Assembly: GCF_932526225.1 (NCBI RefSeq)
Contig: NC_064043.1
Location: forward strand, 14,320,085-14,384,084
Reading direction: 5' to 3'
Length of the DNA: 64,000 nucleotides
Source of the DNA: Nematostella vectensis
Lineage: Eukaryota > Cnidaria > Anthozoa > Actiniaria > Edwardsiidae
Under the pieces are notes generated by a model, which worked only from the letters and a program-made list of their open reading frames with translations, made no database searches and was not told where the DNA came from. Positions 1 to 11,216 of the stretch are shown here, in pieces; position 1 is the first letter of the stretch; every line of letters begins with the position of its first letter. Both the position numbers and the translations under genes were made by a program.

Positions 1-86
1 CATTTTTTGAAAGCCCTTAACTTCAATATTGTTTATTCCAAGTTTTAAAAAATTCTGGGTTGTAGAACTATTTCAAGAAAATTACC

Positions 87-948
87 TTAACACATTGACC
101 CCTCAACCGGCCTGTACCGGCTTTGAGAAGTACCCACAACCCCAAAATTTTATAAATGCAAAAAAATAAAAAATAAAGATACTCAGGCATTAGTCTAAGG
201 GATAAATGGTCTTGAAGATATGCATCCAACCAAGGTGTTGTGCAACTACTCTTATAAAATAATAGCACAGGTTCTTTGACAAATTTCAAATCGAACAAGG
301 AAAGAAAAGCAGAATCACCCCTCTCAATAAAACACTCAAAATACCACACAAGGGAGAGAGATCAGCAAACACAGCTCAAGACACAAATAGATACCTTTAT
401 TCTGATCCTCCAGGTTTATTTCCATGGCCTCCAAACACAATGTCCACTCCTTGAAGGCCTGTAAACCACTTGGATGCCTTTACATATTGCAAAGCATTCT
501 GGGAGATCCAGGGAAAAATTCACCCCGAAGCCAAACAAATTAATTCCAGGTCATACAGACTGTAAACAATTTTGGAATCAATTTGGTTCCAGAAAAGACA
601 GCATTTAGGAGAGCTGTGGTGATTCATTAGAAAATTATTTTCTCATCCAGGCAAAGCCAAACAAGAAAAAATCATCATGAATCCACCTTTGCTTGCAAAT
701 ATCCATAAGCAAAGCATTTAATTATGCCCCAATAGACTTTATGGTGTCCTGAGACACTCTCCTAATACGACGAGGTATTAAAAGTGGGGACCGCAAAGCA
801 CTGTTGGAAAGCTAGGATACTGCTGACTCGGTGCAGCTGTGTTTGACTTTGACAGGCTGTATAAAACTCAGAATAGGGGGGAGGTATCTGTTTTTAGTCT
901 GTTTACTTGTAAATTCAGCTAAAAAATAGCCAGGAGTCAATGGGTTAA
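87..948. mobile_element. piggyBac-like non-autonomous element with TTAA ends
   Basis: The 862-bp block is bounded by TTAA at 87-90 and 945-948. Just inside are inverted ends: CACATTGACCCCT on the left and, reading inward from the right, CCCATTGACTCCT. TTAA target duplications with a CCC-type terminal repeat are typical of the piggyBac superfamily. No transposase reading frame is present. Most of the right half (about 424-905) recurs in reverse orientation at 26396-26942, which shows that this is a dispersed repeat. It lies upstream of, or in an intron of, the TNF-receptor gene. Confidence 0.72.
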
Positions 949-1157
949 GGTTGCACCTGCAAATCAATGTATTGTAACCCGCAGTGATTCATGGGTAACA
1001 TTTTAAAATGGGTGAATCCTGGTCTCTGAATGCTATGTGAAAGATCTGTCAAGTCAAAAAATCGATTAACTGTACTGTACGTGTCTAGTGTCATGGGTTT
1101 TCTCTCTATGTTGATAGACAGAATCTGTAATATCAGTGTATCAAAGTATTTCTTATT

Positions 1158-1249
1158 CATTTTGTTATATGATTATCTTAAGATATTTATCGAGGTATTT
1201 CTCATTCTTATTCTCTTCATTTTGTTATATGATTATCTTAAGATATTTA
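1158..1249. repeat. Two-copy tandem duplication, 60-bp period
   Basis: A roughly 32-bp stretch starting CATTTTGTTATATGATTATC occurs at 1158 and again at 1218. It sits in the presumed intron before the first visible TNF-receptor exon. No function is apparent. Confidence 0.7.
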
Positions 1250-1363
1250 AGTGCTTGCCCTCAATATAAAATGTCATATATCTGTCTATCTATATATACA
1301 TTCAATTTTAAATAATAACAAAGGAGTTGTAGATTAACATTTGTTTATTTGCTTTCTTATCAG

Positions 1364-3099
1364 ACATGCAAGGCTATACAATGCACCTTTGACCAGTACA
1401 AAGTCTTCCACACAAATGGAACCATTTATTGCAAGATCTGTCCTTTTTGCCCTGAAGGTCAAGGGGTTGAGCCTCTTTGTGGTTCAGACATAACGCCCAA
1501 CATCGAACCCAGATGTGTCAAGTGTGTAGAAGGTATCAACTTCTCAGGGAGTTATGACCAGGAACAATGCCGGCCATGCTACCAGTGTGACAATCAGCTC
1601 GTATCCAAGGAATGTACAGTTACCAGCAACAGGGTGTGCCTGAATAAGTGCAAGCCGAAGTCTGGGATGTACTTTGACATTTTATATCAGGTATGAGAAC
1701 CAACAACATGGAAAAATAAAGTGGAACCAATGTTGTTCAAATACTGCGTCAGCCGAGTGGCAATGTTATGCCATATCTGGTTTCTAGTTGCCAGAAAACC
1801 ATGGAGGTTATGATGAGGTCAAAACTCATCAGAAAAGCTATTGTGGGGAAGTTTACGTCCCAGTAAAAGTGCCAGGAGTTTCATTTTTTTTGATAAACAA
1901 CGAATGCACAACACTTTCAATGCCAGAGAGTGCTGATAGCACACTAAAAGTTAATCTGTTATTGAAGTTTCTACTCCCCTACTAGCCATTTTACTGGCCT
2001 TAGAGGGGTTCATTTCAATTTTGGATTTTATTGACATGAATTGATCTTTCAGGTGTGCGAGCCATGTTCCTGGTGTTGTGGCGATGCAAATGATGTGGTC
2101 GAGCAAGACTGTATAGATCAAGGACTGCCACCGAAGAAGAGGTGCAACCTTGATGGGAAGAAAAGATGTACCCCAAAGGTGACACCCATCCCAAGTACTA
2201 CAGCTACTCCAAGCACTGCCGTGACATCTTCCACACCACCAACATCTACTAGCATGCAAACGTCTAAGCATTCTGTAGGACACCTACAGACAACAGTGTC
2301 AATATCTTTAAAAAAAGAAACCAAGCCAAAGAATGAGACAGAGTCAGTTGCTGCTAAGGCAGCAAAAGGTATAATTATTTTCTTAGTTGCTGCATTAATT
2401 CTTTCTGTAATTTGTTTTTGCATAATGCGTAGGAAAAGTGGTGTTGCATGTGGTTGTCTTAATAGATATTTACCACTGATTCAAAGGTGGTTTAGGGCAC
2501 CACGGGAGGGGCAGGAGAGTGCAGAGTCTTTTTTAAGGGATGAAGATAGGGCACAGGTACTAGTAAGAAGAGCAGAGGCAGACCAATCAAGCGTGATTAT
2601 AGAGTGTCAGGCTGCTAATGGGGTAGAGCCTTGTAATCAGGGCTCTGCTGAGGATGTATTGCCTGCAAATCAGCCCAATGAAGATGTCGAAGAGCCTGGA
2701 TCAACTATGCCTGGATGTAGTGAGAGGAGCGAAACAAGCTCAGTAACTGAAATAGTGGAAAATCAAGGCAATGAATCACCTACAGCAAGTCCAATAGGTA
2801 GTGTTCCTCTGGAATATATAAAAGGTTGTTTGCCTCTCTACCAAAAGGTTTGTGATAAACTTGACCTGAAATACCGCTTTATGAAAATCGGTAGGCATTA
2901 TAAGATGGATGAAGATAGGCTTTTATTGTTGAAACAACACAATGATACAAAGTCTGGGGCCGAGGTAGTACTTGAGTGGATTTTTTCGTCCCATCCAAGC
3001 CTCCACTTCTCAGGCTTCATAAAGGTGTTGGGGGAACTTGATATGAAGGACGTGGCTAATGAAATGCTTAAGGAAGAGTATGTCAAGGACTTTGTGTAG
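1364..3099 (+). CDS. TNF receptor superfamily member with death domain (3' exons; 5' end outside or unseen)
   Basis: Two exons are visible: 1364-1690 (after TTATCAG, before GTATGAG) and 2053-3099 (after CTTTCAG, stop TAG). Both junctions are phase 0, giving 457 codons of the C-terminal part. Residues 1 to about 150 are cysteine-rich (for example CPFCPEGQGVEPLCG, CRPCYQC, CEPCSWCCGD), which is the TNFR cysteine-rich-domain pattern. The phrase GQGVEPLCG and the later INFSGSYDQEQC most resemble p75NTR/EDAR-type receptors. A Thr/Ser/Pro-rich stalk follows. One transmembrane segment lies at about 215-234 (GIIIFLVAALILSVICFCIM) and is followed by RRK. The last 97 residues (from PLEYIKGCLPLYQ) look like a death domain, so the protein is predicted to be a plasma-membrane receptor signalling through death-domain adaptors. 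The signal-peptide exon was not found between 1 and 1363. The exact orthologue is uncertain. Confidence 0.88.
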
Positions 3100-5504
3100 A
3101 TCTACTTTTCCATTAAGCATCCAGTTAGCCAGAGTCATCCTTAAATACCTGTAAACCTAGGACATATGGTAGATTTTTACCAAACATACAAAATACTAAG
3201 TTTTTAATTTAATGTAAGTAAAGCATTTGATTATTTTTTATATATAATTTATTTTCTATTCTCAAAGCTATGTTACTATGCAGCTTTGATAGTTATTTTG
3301 TTTTAAGTTAACTTTTTTATTTTGATTTTATAGCCTGTGTCTAGATTTTCTTACCACATCCCTGATTTTTGCCTTGTGAATGGCACAACTCTAGTAAAGT
3401 ATAGTAATGCTGGTCATTGATTCCATTCTAGTAGCTGTCATTGACAAGGGTACCAAAGTGCACAAAGTCATGCTGGAAATGACAGAAAGTTGTAAATGTT
3501 TTAACCAGTCAGGGATGTCAACATCACTGTTTATATTTTCTTGCTGTTGATCAGCAAAAATCTACAAATCAACAAAACCTCTAAAACTCAGATTTACCAT
3601 AAAGTTGTTTTCAACTATAAAAAAAGGAATTTCAAGAGCCGGTTTCACAGGTTATGGGTCATAGTGTGCTGCAGGACCAGGGGCGGCAAGCGGGGAGGAC
3701 ACCCCCTCCTCCCCTCCCCCCCCCCACACACACACTGTTGAGGGAGCTATATTTTGTTGTAGGTTATTAGTTAATGCTTATATTATAATAATGGTTATAT
3801 TTGTTAATGCCGCCGTGCTGGTTATGGTCACTAGCAACATGTAGCAAACAAGGGGGAGTAATTAATTGGAACTATTTTTTTAGGGTAGGAAGATAGTTGC
3901 ACTCTTTGCCTTAGGGTTTTAGGGTATTAATTATTATTTAGATCATGCATACAGGCCTGTAACCAGAAATCTGATACAGGCAAAACAATCTAGATTTGTC
4001 ATTAGCCAACACTTCTATGCAAAACACTAGTCTTTCTACAGCTTGTCTGTAGTCTTTCTAGTTTAAATAATACCATTTCGAATTGTCATAACCTGGTGTA
4101 CGTTCATGAACATGTCATGAATAAGCAATAATATAATTCGAATTTTTCATCTCACCAGTTCATTTTTTTTATTTTTTATGAAAAAAGTACCTCCAGTTTT
4201 GATTTCATTCTTTTAAAGAGAGCAAGTGAGTTGCTCCAGAAATGCTGTTTACAGGCTTTGAATGTATGACGCTATTCTGTAAATAGCTTATTTTCTTATA
4301 TTTTTGAAAAACTTTTATTGGTTCCCTAGGCTCTGTAGGCTCGATTTACAGCTCGTTTCTGTGAGACCTGCATTACTTGCTGAGGAGTCCTAGTGCATAG
4401 CTGTCAACCCAACTTGGACAGAAATCTTGTCAAATCGGGTGAAATACAGTAAATAGTGAAAAAACCAAGAGAGCCAATGCGGATGAATACAGAGAATGTA
4501 TGGAAATTCTCTCAAAAATTAGGGCTTGTGATGAGATCCAAAATCTTGTGACAACCGCCTAATGCGGTTGAGTTGACAGCAATGCTATTGACGGCTGGAA
4601 ATGGAGTCTAATGATGCTTATGATGGGCTATGGATGGGTTTGAATGTGATGGAGAAGTGTAGCACCATGGTAATTTGTCTCAATAAAGAATGAATTAAGA
4701 AATTAAGTAAAATTGAGAAAAAAACATGGTGTTACTATTTCCTTCACATCAACACCCACCAATTTTTTAATTCTCTGCTTGTACATAGTCTAATACTTTT
4801 TTGAAGCATACTTTGTGTATTTAATAAAATAAAGAGAATAAACTCGTGTGTTTTATTTATTATTATCCAAAACATCCCCACCAATTCCCCTGTAGCGTCC
4901 ATTCTATTATATAGTTTGAAACAGATCTTCTTTCGTTCCACGCTTTGTTATTTATCTGTAACTTTTGAAAATGAAAAAAAAAAGACTTATCAAACCTTTA
5001 CCCCCATGAATTCTTATAGTCAAACTCTTACGCGCGAATTCAATAGTTGAAAAGGGGAATTCAATGTAAGCACAGTTGTACCGCGAAATTTTTCACAACG
5101 CGAGTCATCTTTCAACTTACGCCTAGCTGAAAAAAATCAAAGTTCTCATCAAACTATGTTTTGGTACGGATGAATGAACTTGTTTAGGAAGAAATTCTCG
5201 TCGCTGCGCCACTCGTGCGATATCGTTTTTCGCGTAAAATTTACCGTGAAATTCCCTCATCGATGATGAATTTCTCTATATAATTTTTCATTTCCAATCG
5301 AAATTGCTGACATCACCTCGAAACAGAAAAAAAATTACAGGATTGAATAAAACAAATTAAATATTAGATCCGGTAGATGTGGCAAATCTGATATTAAAAT
5401 TCAATTCACAGATATATTATCCCCAGAAGAAATAGCGATTTAGGAGTAATGTGAAAATCCCTTTTTCTTTCAAAATTTTACACATCATTTTTGAATTAAA
5501 AATC
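3100..5504. other. TNF-receptor 3' UTR and convergent intergenic region
   Basis: No coding exon was recognised. AATAAA at 4682-4687 is a plausible poly(A) signal for the TNF-receptor transcript, and a second A-rich AATAAA cluster lies near 4820-4835. A run of C at about 3713-3725 follows a purine-rich tract. The ASMT-like gene ends on the opposite strand at 5505, so the two genes converge here. Confidence 0.45.
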
Positions 5505-8500
5505 TCAAGGTTTTCTGCACAATATTGCATCCATAAATGCAGTCCCTGTTCGCTTAGCTTGAATATCAATAAAACCGTGTCTTTCTAGGATATCCCGGTA
5601 CTCCTGCTCGGACCTCTCTCTCGCACCCTTATCACAAAGCACTAACATGGTTAGCGATGCCATGACTCCTTGGAATGGCCCAGTCTTCCTGTCACTCAAA
5701 AGGATTTCACCAATCAGTAGTCCGCCGCCTGTAGACGGGAAAGAGTCTGTGTGTGATTACAATGCTTTACATAATATATTCATTACGTCTAACCAGCTAA
5801 AGCGTTGACACGCAAAAGGGTGTTAATATCATCAATAATGTCATCTTATGAACCACAGATAATCATTTCAGCAGGATCGTAACAGGCCTATAATGTGTGT
5901 GAAATAATGTGTACACACACATTATTTCACACACATTATAGGCCTGTTACGATCCTGCTGAAATGATTATCTGTGGTTCATAAGATGACATTATTGATGA
6001 TATTAACACCCTTTTGCGTGTCAACGCTTTAGCTGGTTAGACGTAATGAATATATTTAGGGGGAATATATTTAGGGGGGGGGGGGGGTACAGAGACATTG
6101 ACAGGGGAACATTCAAAGACATTGACTGGGGGCGCAGCCACGCCCCTCTCTGCCCATATATACGTTATGACACTGTTTTGAAACTAATCAAGACCTTGTT
6201 CCCATCTGGCTTGTTGGCTATTTCGCATGTGGCTGGTCTGAGCAAACGCTCCATAACATATTTATGCTGTAAACGTTTATCTAATCGTGTTGCAAACTGT
6301 GATCAAATTTTAGGCAGTGCCATGCTCAATACACCCTGTATGTACCCTCCCCCAGTCCCCTCCCTGTAGTCTACATCTTCCACCCGCACGACAAGCTTTT
6401 TACCTGGCTGAAGACTCCTGAAAACCTTAGATAGGAGCATTTCTATCTTGTCCTCCCCCCAGTCGTGTATAGTGTGAGTCAACACATACAGGTCCGCCGG
6501 AGGAAGCTCTTCACGGAAGAAATCTCCAGGTACAAACGTGACGTTCTCCTGCCTGGGGCACTCCTCCATGGAGGGGCGGAAATGAGGTGAGCATTGTACC
6601 ACAGGGGGGAGGTCCAAGACGGTGATTGCCATGTCTGGGTAGGCATTACTTGCGGCGTATGCAAGGTCTCCTGTACCCCCTGAAACACGACAAACAACAT
6701 TAGTTTCAGAGCTGTAGCAGGCCTCAGAATAATGGGGGGGGGGGGGCACGGTACAGAAACATGGAGAAAATATTGGGGGCACGGCCACGCCCCTACTGGG
6801 CATTTCCTTAAAACACGAGGTTCCGCTATAAAAGGGAAAGCTCCTCCCACTCCCGGGCTCAAGAACAATCAGTTATCAATCAGCCGTCAATGAGTCAACA
6901 TGTCAGGACAATCGCTCTGAGCGCTAAATTCAAATTTAGCGCGAGAGTAATTTATGCAGATTATGGACAGCGCAAAATTTTAAGAAAACGTAAGTGGACA
7001 GCAAATCACTAATTTATCAATCTCTTAACACAATTGCCTCGTTACCTGTGCAAAAATAGTTTTATTCCAGTCCACTGAGACTAAGGGATAAGCATTTTTC
7101 CAGGAGACTTAACTTGTGACTTCTAGCCTGGCGGTGTTATGATTACAATTTCAAATTTGAGCCCAGATGCTGGGAGGAGCTATCCCTTTTATGCGGAAAC
7201 TCGTGTTTGATTTTTTTTATATTGGGTCTGACCCAGCTGCCCCTTATGTCCTAATCATTAATTATTAGTTTTCCAATCACGGAATACAGGGCCCATCAGT
7301 AGTCGTGAGATGTTCGCTTGGGAAAAACAGGAGAAAAGCTTCAGACGCATTTACGTGTTCACATTTTCAATTTTTTTAAAACAATTCCGTTTCCATCATC
7401 GACCTGGTTGCTTTGCTCATCTTTTTGGACCCCCCCTCCCCCCCACCCGTTGCCTCTTCAGGTACTTTGGATCAACCAAAAATATGTGCTTTTTACTTGG
7501 GTTAAACGTGAACCGTGATTCGGAAACGAAATTTGGGTTTACAACAACAGCTGGGAAAACAGGATATGGTAGGAAACTCAAGGTTGTGGGTGTGCCACCA
7601 CGTTTGATGAGGGTCAGTAGACCCTTTTCCAGGATTGGGACAACCGCAAGCCAGNNNNNNNNNNNNNNNNNNNNNNNNNNNNNNNNNNNNNNNNNNNNNN
7701 NNNNNNNNNNNNNNNNNNNNNNNNNNNNNNNNNNNNNNNNNNNNNNNNNNNNNNNNNNNNNNNNNNNNNNNNNNNNNNNNNNNNNNNNNNNNNNNNNNNN
7801 NNNNNNNNNNNNNNNNNNNNNNNNNNNNNNNNNNNNNNNNNNNNNNNNNNNNNNCCTCGTCCCCAGGGGCTTATGGGTACTTTTCAATATGGCGTCTAGC
7901 TGTCAGACGCCATAAGCTAGACGCCGTATAGCTGTCAAACCACCCAGAAACAGGGACAGGTCTAGAGGGGGGGGGGGTCGGTGGGCCGAGCGGGCGCTGA
8001 TGGCCCCCCCTTTTTTTCAGACATTTGGCTTAAAAATAACAAGTAATATAAGGACATCTACGGAAGAACAATAAATCGCCCCGCACTTTCTTTAAAACTC
8101 TTGCTCCACCCCCCCCCCCCCCCCCCCCCACCTTTGGAATTTCCGGATCCGCTCCTGTTATTTATAAGCCAATGGTCTGAAAATAGGGGGGGGGGGCCAC
8201 TTGGCCCGCCCCTGAGAAGTCCCTGTTAAACGCAAAGCATCATGGACAGATCGCGGCCCGCGTCTTACTAGAGACTGGGTCGAGTCGAGTTTGCTACCGT
8301 GTAACGGTTGTCATCAAAACCTCCTGAAGTTTCTCTTTTGAAAGCGAGCAAATTCATCATAGAGTTTGAGTCCAACAAACGTTTTTCAAATGCACCCATC
8401 ACGAAAAAATAAGCTGACGTCGATTTGGATTTTGAAAGTTTCCATAACGAATCCAATTCTTTGGTAATTTTTTTTCTCAGCAAGCGTATCCATTTAGTAT

Positions 8501-10525
8501 AGTGGTAGCCTAAGGGTAAGTTCATTTATTATCCCAAGGGGGCTGACCCATTTTTTTCATGCCCCCCGCCTAACGCTTCCCCCATATTTTTGGTGCCCCC
8601 CTCCCGAAAATCGAAGAAAGAAGGAGCAAAGGAAGGAACGGCAATGACAATGTCAAAGGAAAACGCGATCAAGAGATTAGCTGCAAGCTGGACAGAAAAT
8701 GGAGGAGAAGGAATTGGCTGAAAACATTAATTCAGAAAAAGGCACTCAATTTCTCAAAGGTGCGACTAACTCCAGGTTGCAACCTGATAATGGTTGATGC
8801 TATATGACGTAAAAGAAGCAAAAAGGCTTTTCGATCTTCTTCTATCAAGAAAAGCGCAGCACGAGAGAAAAGAAAGAGAGCGAGGAAGACAGCAAATCAA
8901 ATATGAGCGAGGATTTTGGAGAATATGGAGAATAAGCGCTTATAGCATTAAAACGTTTTGTTTATATTTTAGATATGGAACATAATACATATAGCGGAAA
9001 CCATAAAAAATGTATACAGGTTGTATACAGGTTTGCATTGCATAGATAAAATTTGGCTTAATACGTATCCTGGACTCCTGGATTATTCATGCCAATTAAC
9101 TTCTCCCAAGCCAAGGCTCGTTGGACCAAAAAGCCTGGTTTGACACTTCGTCAAATAATATAGTAGAGGCAACAACCAAAGGAATCAGTGACCCCCTTCC
9201 CCTTTTAAATCCAAACACGTTCGACGCTCCCCCTTTAGACCTTAGAAATTTCTCGAGCCCCCCTCCCCCCCCCCCCACCACACACACACAGTATCCTCAC
9301 GCCCCCCCCCCCCCCCCCCCCCACCCCAACCCATCGGGATAATAAATGAGCTTTCCCTAACCAAAGGTAAATATAACACAAGAGGCTTTGGGCTGATTTA
9401 TTTGAAGTGTCCTGCTTTGTTTTATTAATCTGTAGTGACGTAAATCTATTGATGTTTGGGTGTTAATTTACAAAAAAAGCAATTGTCAGCATTTAAAACA
9501 CAAATTTGCCAAATAATTTCTATTATTTAAGGAGAGAACATAAAAATAGAAATAAAACACTCAACAAAAATCTTAGGAACGAAGAAAGAGAAGATCAATC
9601 AGAATAAGAAAAGGAACGACTTTCGAATTTTGTTTCGTCCATACATTTTTTATCCATTCTCCTGAAAATGGCGACGAGCATCAAATCACGTTTGTGTTCT
9701 TTGTCCCTCTCCACGCCCCCTTTAACAAAACCTATATTTTACCCTTGCCTAAGCTTAGATCGCACAAAAGCCCTAAGGTTTATTGAATAAAAGAATATTG
9801 TTTTTTACAGATCTAAACCTGATTGTGAAAATTGTGAATCGGCCAGATTTTTCATTATTTTCTGTGCGAGGGAAAGGATCATACACCATCTGCGCTAAAT
9901 TTCGATATAAGAATTTAAAAACAATGAAATTAAAAAAAGACACATAGTTCTCAACATATTTGTCCAAATCTCACGCCTTGTTTTAATTAAGTGGATGAAC
10001 TTAGATACATTCCCCGAAATTTATTGGCTAAGCGAGGTGTGTGTGTGTGGAGAGGGAAGGGGGTAAGAATAAGCAAAACACCCAAGTTGTTTAGATTTTT
10101 ACAAATGTCCGTATTTATCAAGACATTTTCCGTCAGACTCTTCCCCTAAGAATCTTAAACAATTATGCCGAGTGAGGGCTGAAATGTGAAGTCTTAAGTC
10201 AAGCACGGAAGTAGAAAAAGAATATATTTCTACCTTCGTGGATCAAGAGAGAAAGGTGTATGTTGGTGTGGGTGTTGGGGGGGAGGGGAGGAGGTTGCTG
10301 TGATTTCCCAAGGTTTACGTACCTCCGACATCGCACATGGTGGCGAAAGAGCTCAAGTGTGTGTGTATGTGTGTGTTGGGGGGGGGGGGGGGGTTACGTA
10401 CCTCCGACATCGCACATGGTGGCGAAAGAGCTCAAGTGTGTGTGTTGGGGGGGGGGGGGGGGTTACGTACCTCCGACATCGCACATGGTGGCGAAAGAGC
10501 TCAAGTGTGTGTGTGTATGTGTGTG

Positions 10526-10559
<34 letters not shown>

Positions 10560-11216
10560 CGTACCTCCGACATCGCACATGGTGGCGAAAGAACTCAAGT
10601 CGAACGCAGTGACCACAAGCGGAGCTACGGGTCTTGACGTGCCCCTCATGCCCTCTAGAACTCTGATGACACCCTCTCTTGTGGCGTACGCAGACTTGAA
10701 GAAGTCCCCTGCAGTGGAGCCATTAAAGGTCCTCCCCCATTGATTATTCCCGTCCCGTACCGCGGATGTCAAGTTGCTGAATAGCCGATACAGTACCGTG
10801 CCTCCAAATTGCATACAGGGTTTGACGGAATTTGGACTGGACTGCAGCAGAAATCGGTCCGTGGTAGGAGTGTTCATGTATACGGGAGGAGAGGCTGGGG
10901 TTTTCTCTAGGAGTTCCAAGCACACTAGCGCGTCGAGAAGTCTGCCCGTCGCGTCAACGTCTGTTGACAGGTCCTTGGCGATGGCATTCGCGGAGAGAGG
11001 AGTGTTGGAGGCGTGAAGAAGATCGAATATACCCAACTCACACGCGGTGAAAAGCGTTTGCGATCCGCAGAACCCGAACATCAAGTTGGTGATGATTTCA
11101 GGGATTTGTGGGACGCTCTGGTCCTTAACTTGAGTTGAGTTCTTAGCGATGCTCTTCTCATGGAACCCATTGCTTACACGCGGCATCTTCTTGGCACTGT
11201 CCGCAAATGATGTCAT
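5505..11216 (-). CDS. ASMT-like S-adenosylmethionine-dependent O-methyltransferase, three exons
   Basis: On the minus strand the exons are 11216-10565, 6679-6404 and 5728-5505. Both introns interrupt codons after the first base, and the joined frame is 383 codons plus stop. Residues about 40-120 match the winged-helix dimerisation domain of plant/animal O-methyltransferases (CELGIFDLLHA). Methyltransferase motif I, DVGGGTG at 215-221, is assembled across the first junction. GDFF lies at 269-272, HDW with the presumed general-base histidine at 289-291, and LQPGGGLLIGE spans the second junction. The C-terminal half resembles acetylserotonin O-methyltransferase (SLTMLVLCDKGAR; AFMDAILCRKP). The second donor was set at CCAG|GTAAAA because it restores LQPGGG and the phase; a later GT does not. 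The true substrate is unknown, since many invertebrate ASMT-like enzymes are not melatonin synthases. The exon 1 tail is tandemly repeated in intron 1. Confidence 0.88.
5773..6056. repeat. Perfect inverted repeat, 140-bp arms, 4-base loop
   Basis: Positions 5773-5912 are the exact reverse complement of 5917-6056, separated only by ACAC (5913-5916). I compared the arms base by base and found no mismatch. The palindrome lies inside intron 2 of the ASMT-like gene, so the pre-mRNA would contain a 140-bp hairpin. It could be a very young foldback transposon, a genuine inverted duplication, or an assembly or cloning artefact. Confidence 0.93.
7655..7854. other. Assembly gap (200 N)
   Basis: There are exactly 200 unresolved bases within intron 1 of the ASMT-like gene. 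The round number suggests an estimated gap size. Nothing can be said about its content. Confidence 0.99.
7951..8225. mobile_element. Small MITE-like element with CAGGGAC ends
   Basis: The block starts CAGGGACAGGTCTAGAGGGG and ends with the inverse arrangement CCCCTGAGAAGTCCCTG. The interior is rich in G and C runs and has no reading frame. No clear target duplication was seen. It lies in intron 1 of the ASMT-like gene. Confidence 0.5.
8511..9360. mobile_element. Non-autonomous DNA transposon with 25-bp inverted ends
   Basis: The left end TAAGGGTAAGTTCATTTATT plus ATCCC (8511-8535) matches the reverse complement of 9336-9360 at about 21 of 25 positions. The core shared block is TCATTTATTATCCC. 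The interior (about 850 bp total) has no convincing transposase. It is inserted in intron 1 of the ASMT-like gene. Confidence 0.6.
10315..10599 (-). repeat. Four tandem copies of the ASMT-like exon 1 / intron 1 donor boundary
   Basis: The 42-43-bp block TTACGTACCTCCGACATCGC… begins at about 10315, 10394, 10463 and 10557. Read on the minus strand, each copy holds the last ~36 bp of exon 1 (encoding part of SSFATMCDVG, the start of methyltransferase motif I) followed by the donor GTACGTAA. The copies are separated by (GT)n and G runs of different length. Only the copy at 10557-10599 is continuous with the rest of exon 1; it carries GAACTC where the others have GAGCTC. Confidence 0.92.

Noticed and set aside
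6303-6403. Extension of ASMT-like exon 2 to VRVEDVDYREGTGGG with a donor at 6345
   Set aside because: That donor leaves two extra bases and breaks the frame of exon 3, whereas CCAG|GTAAAA at 6404 restores phase and the family's LQPGGG-L-GE motif.
10260-10743. Plus-strand Gly/Val/Cys-rich frames (CVCVCWGGGGG)
   Set aside because: They are antisense to the ASMT-like exon 1 boundary copies and driven by G and GT runs.
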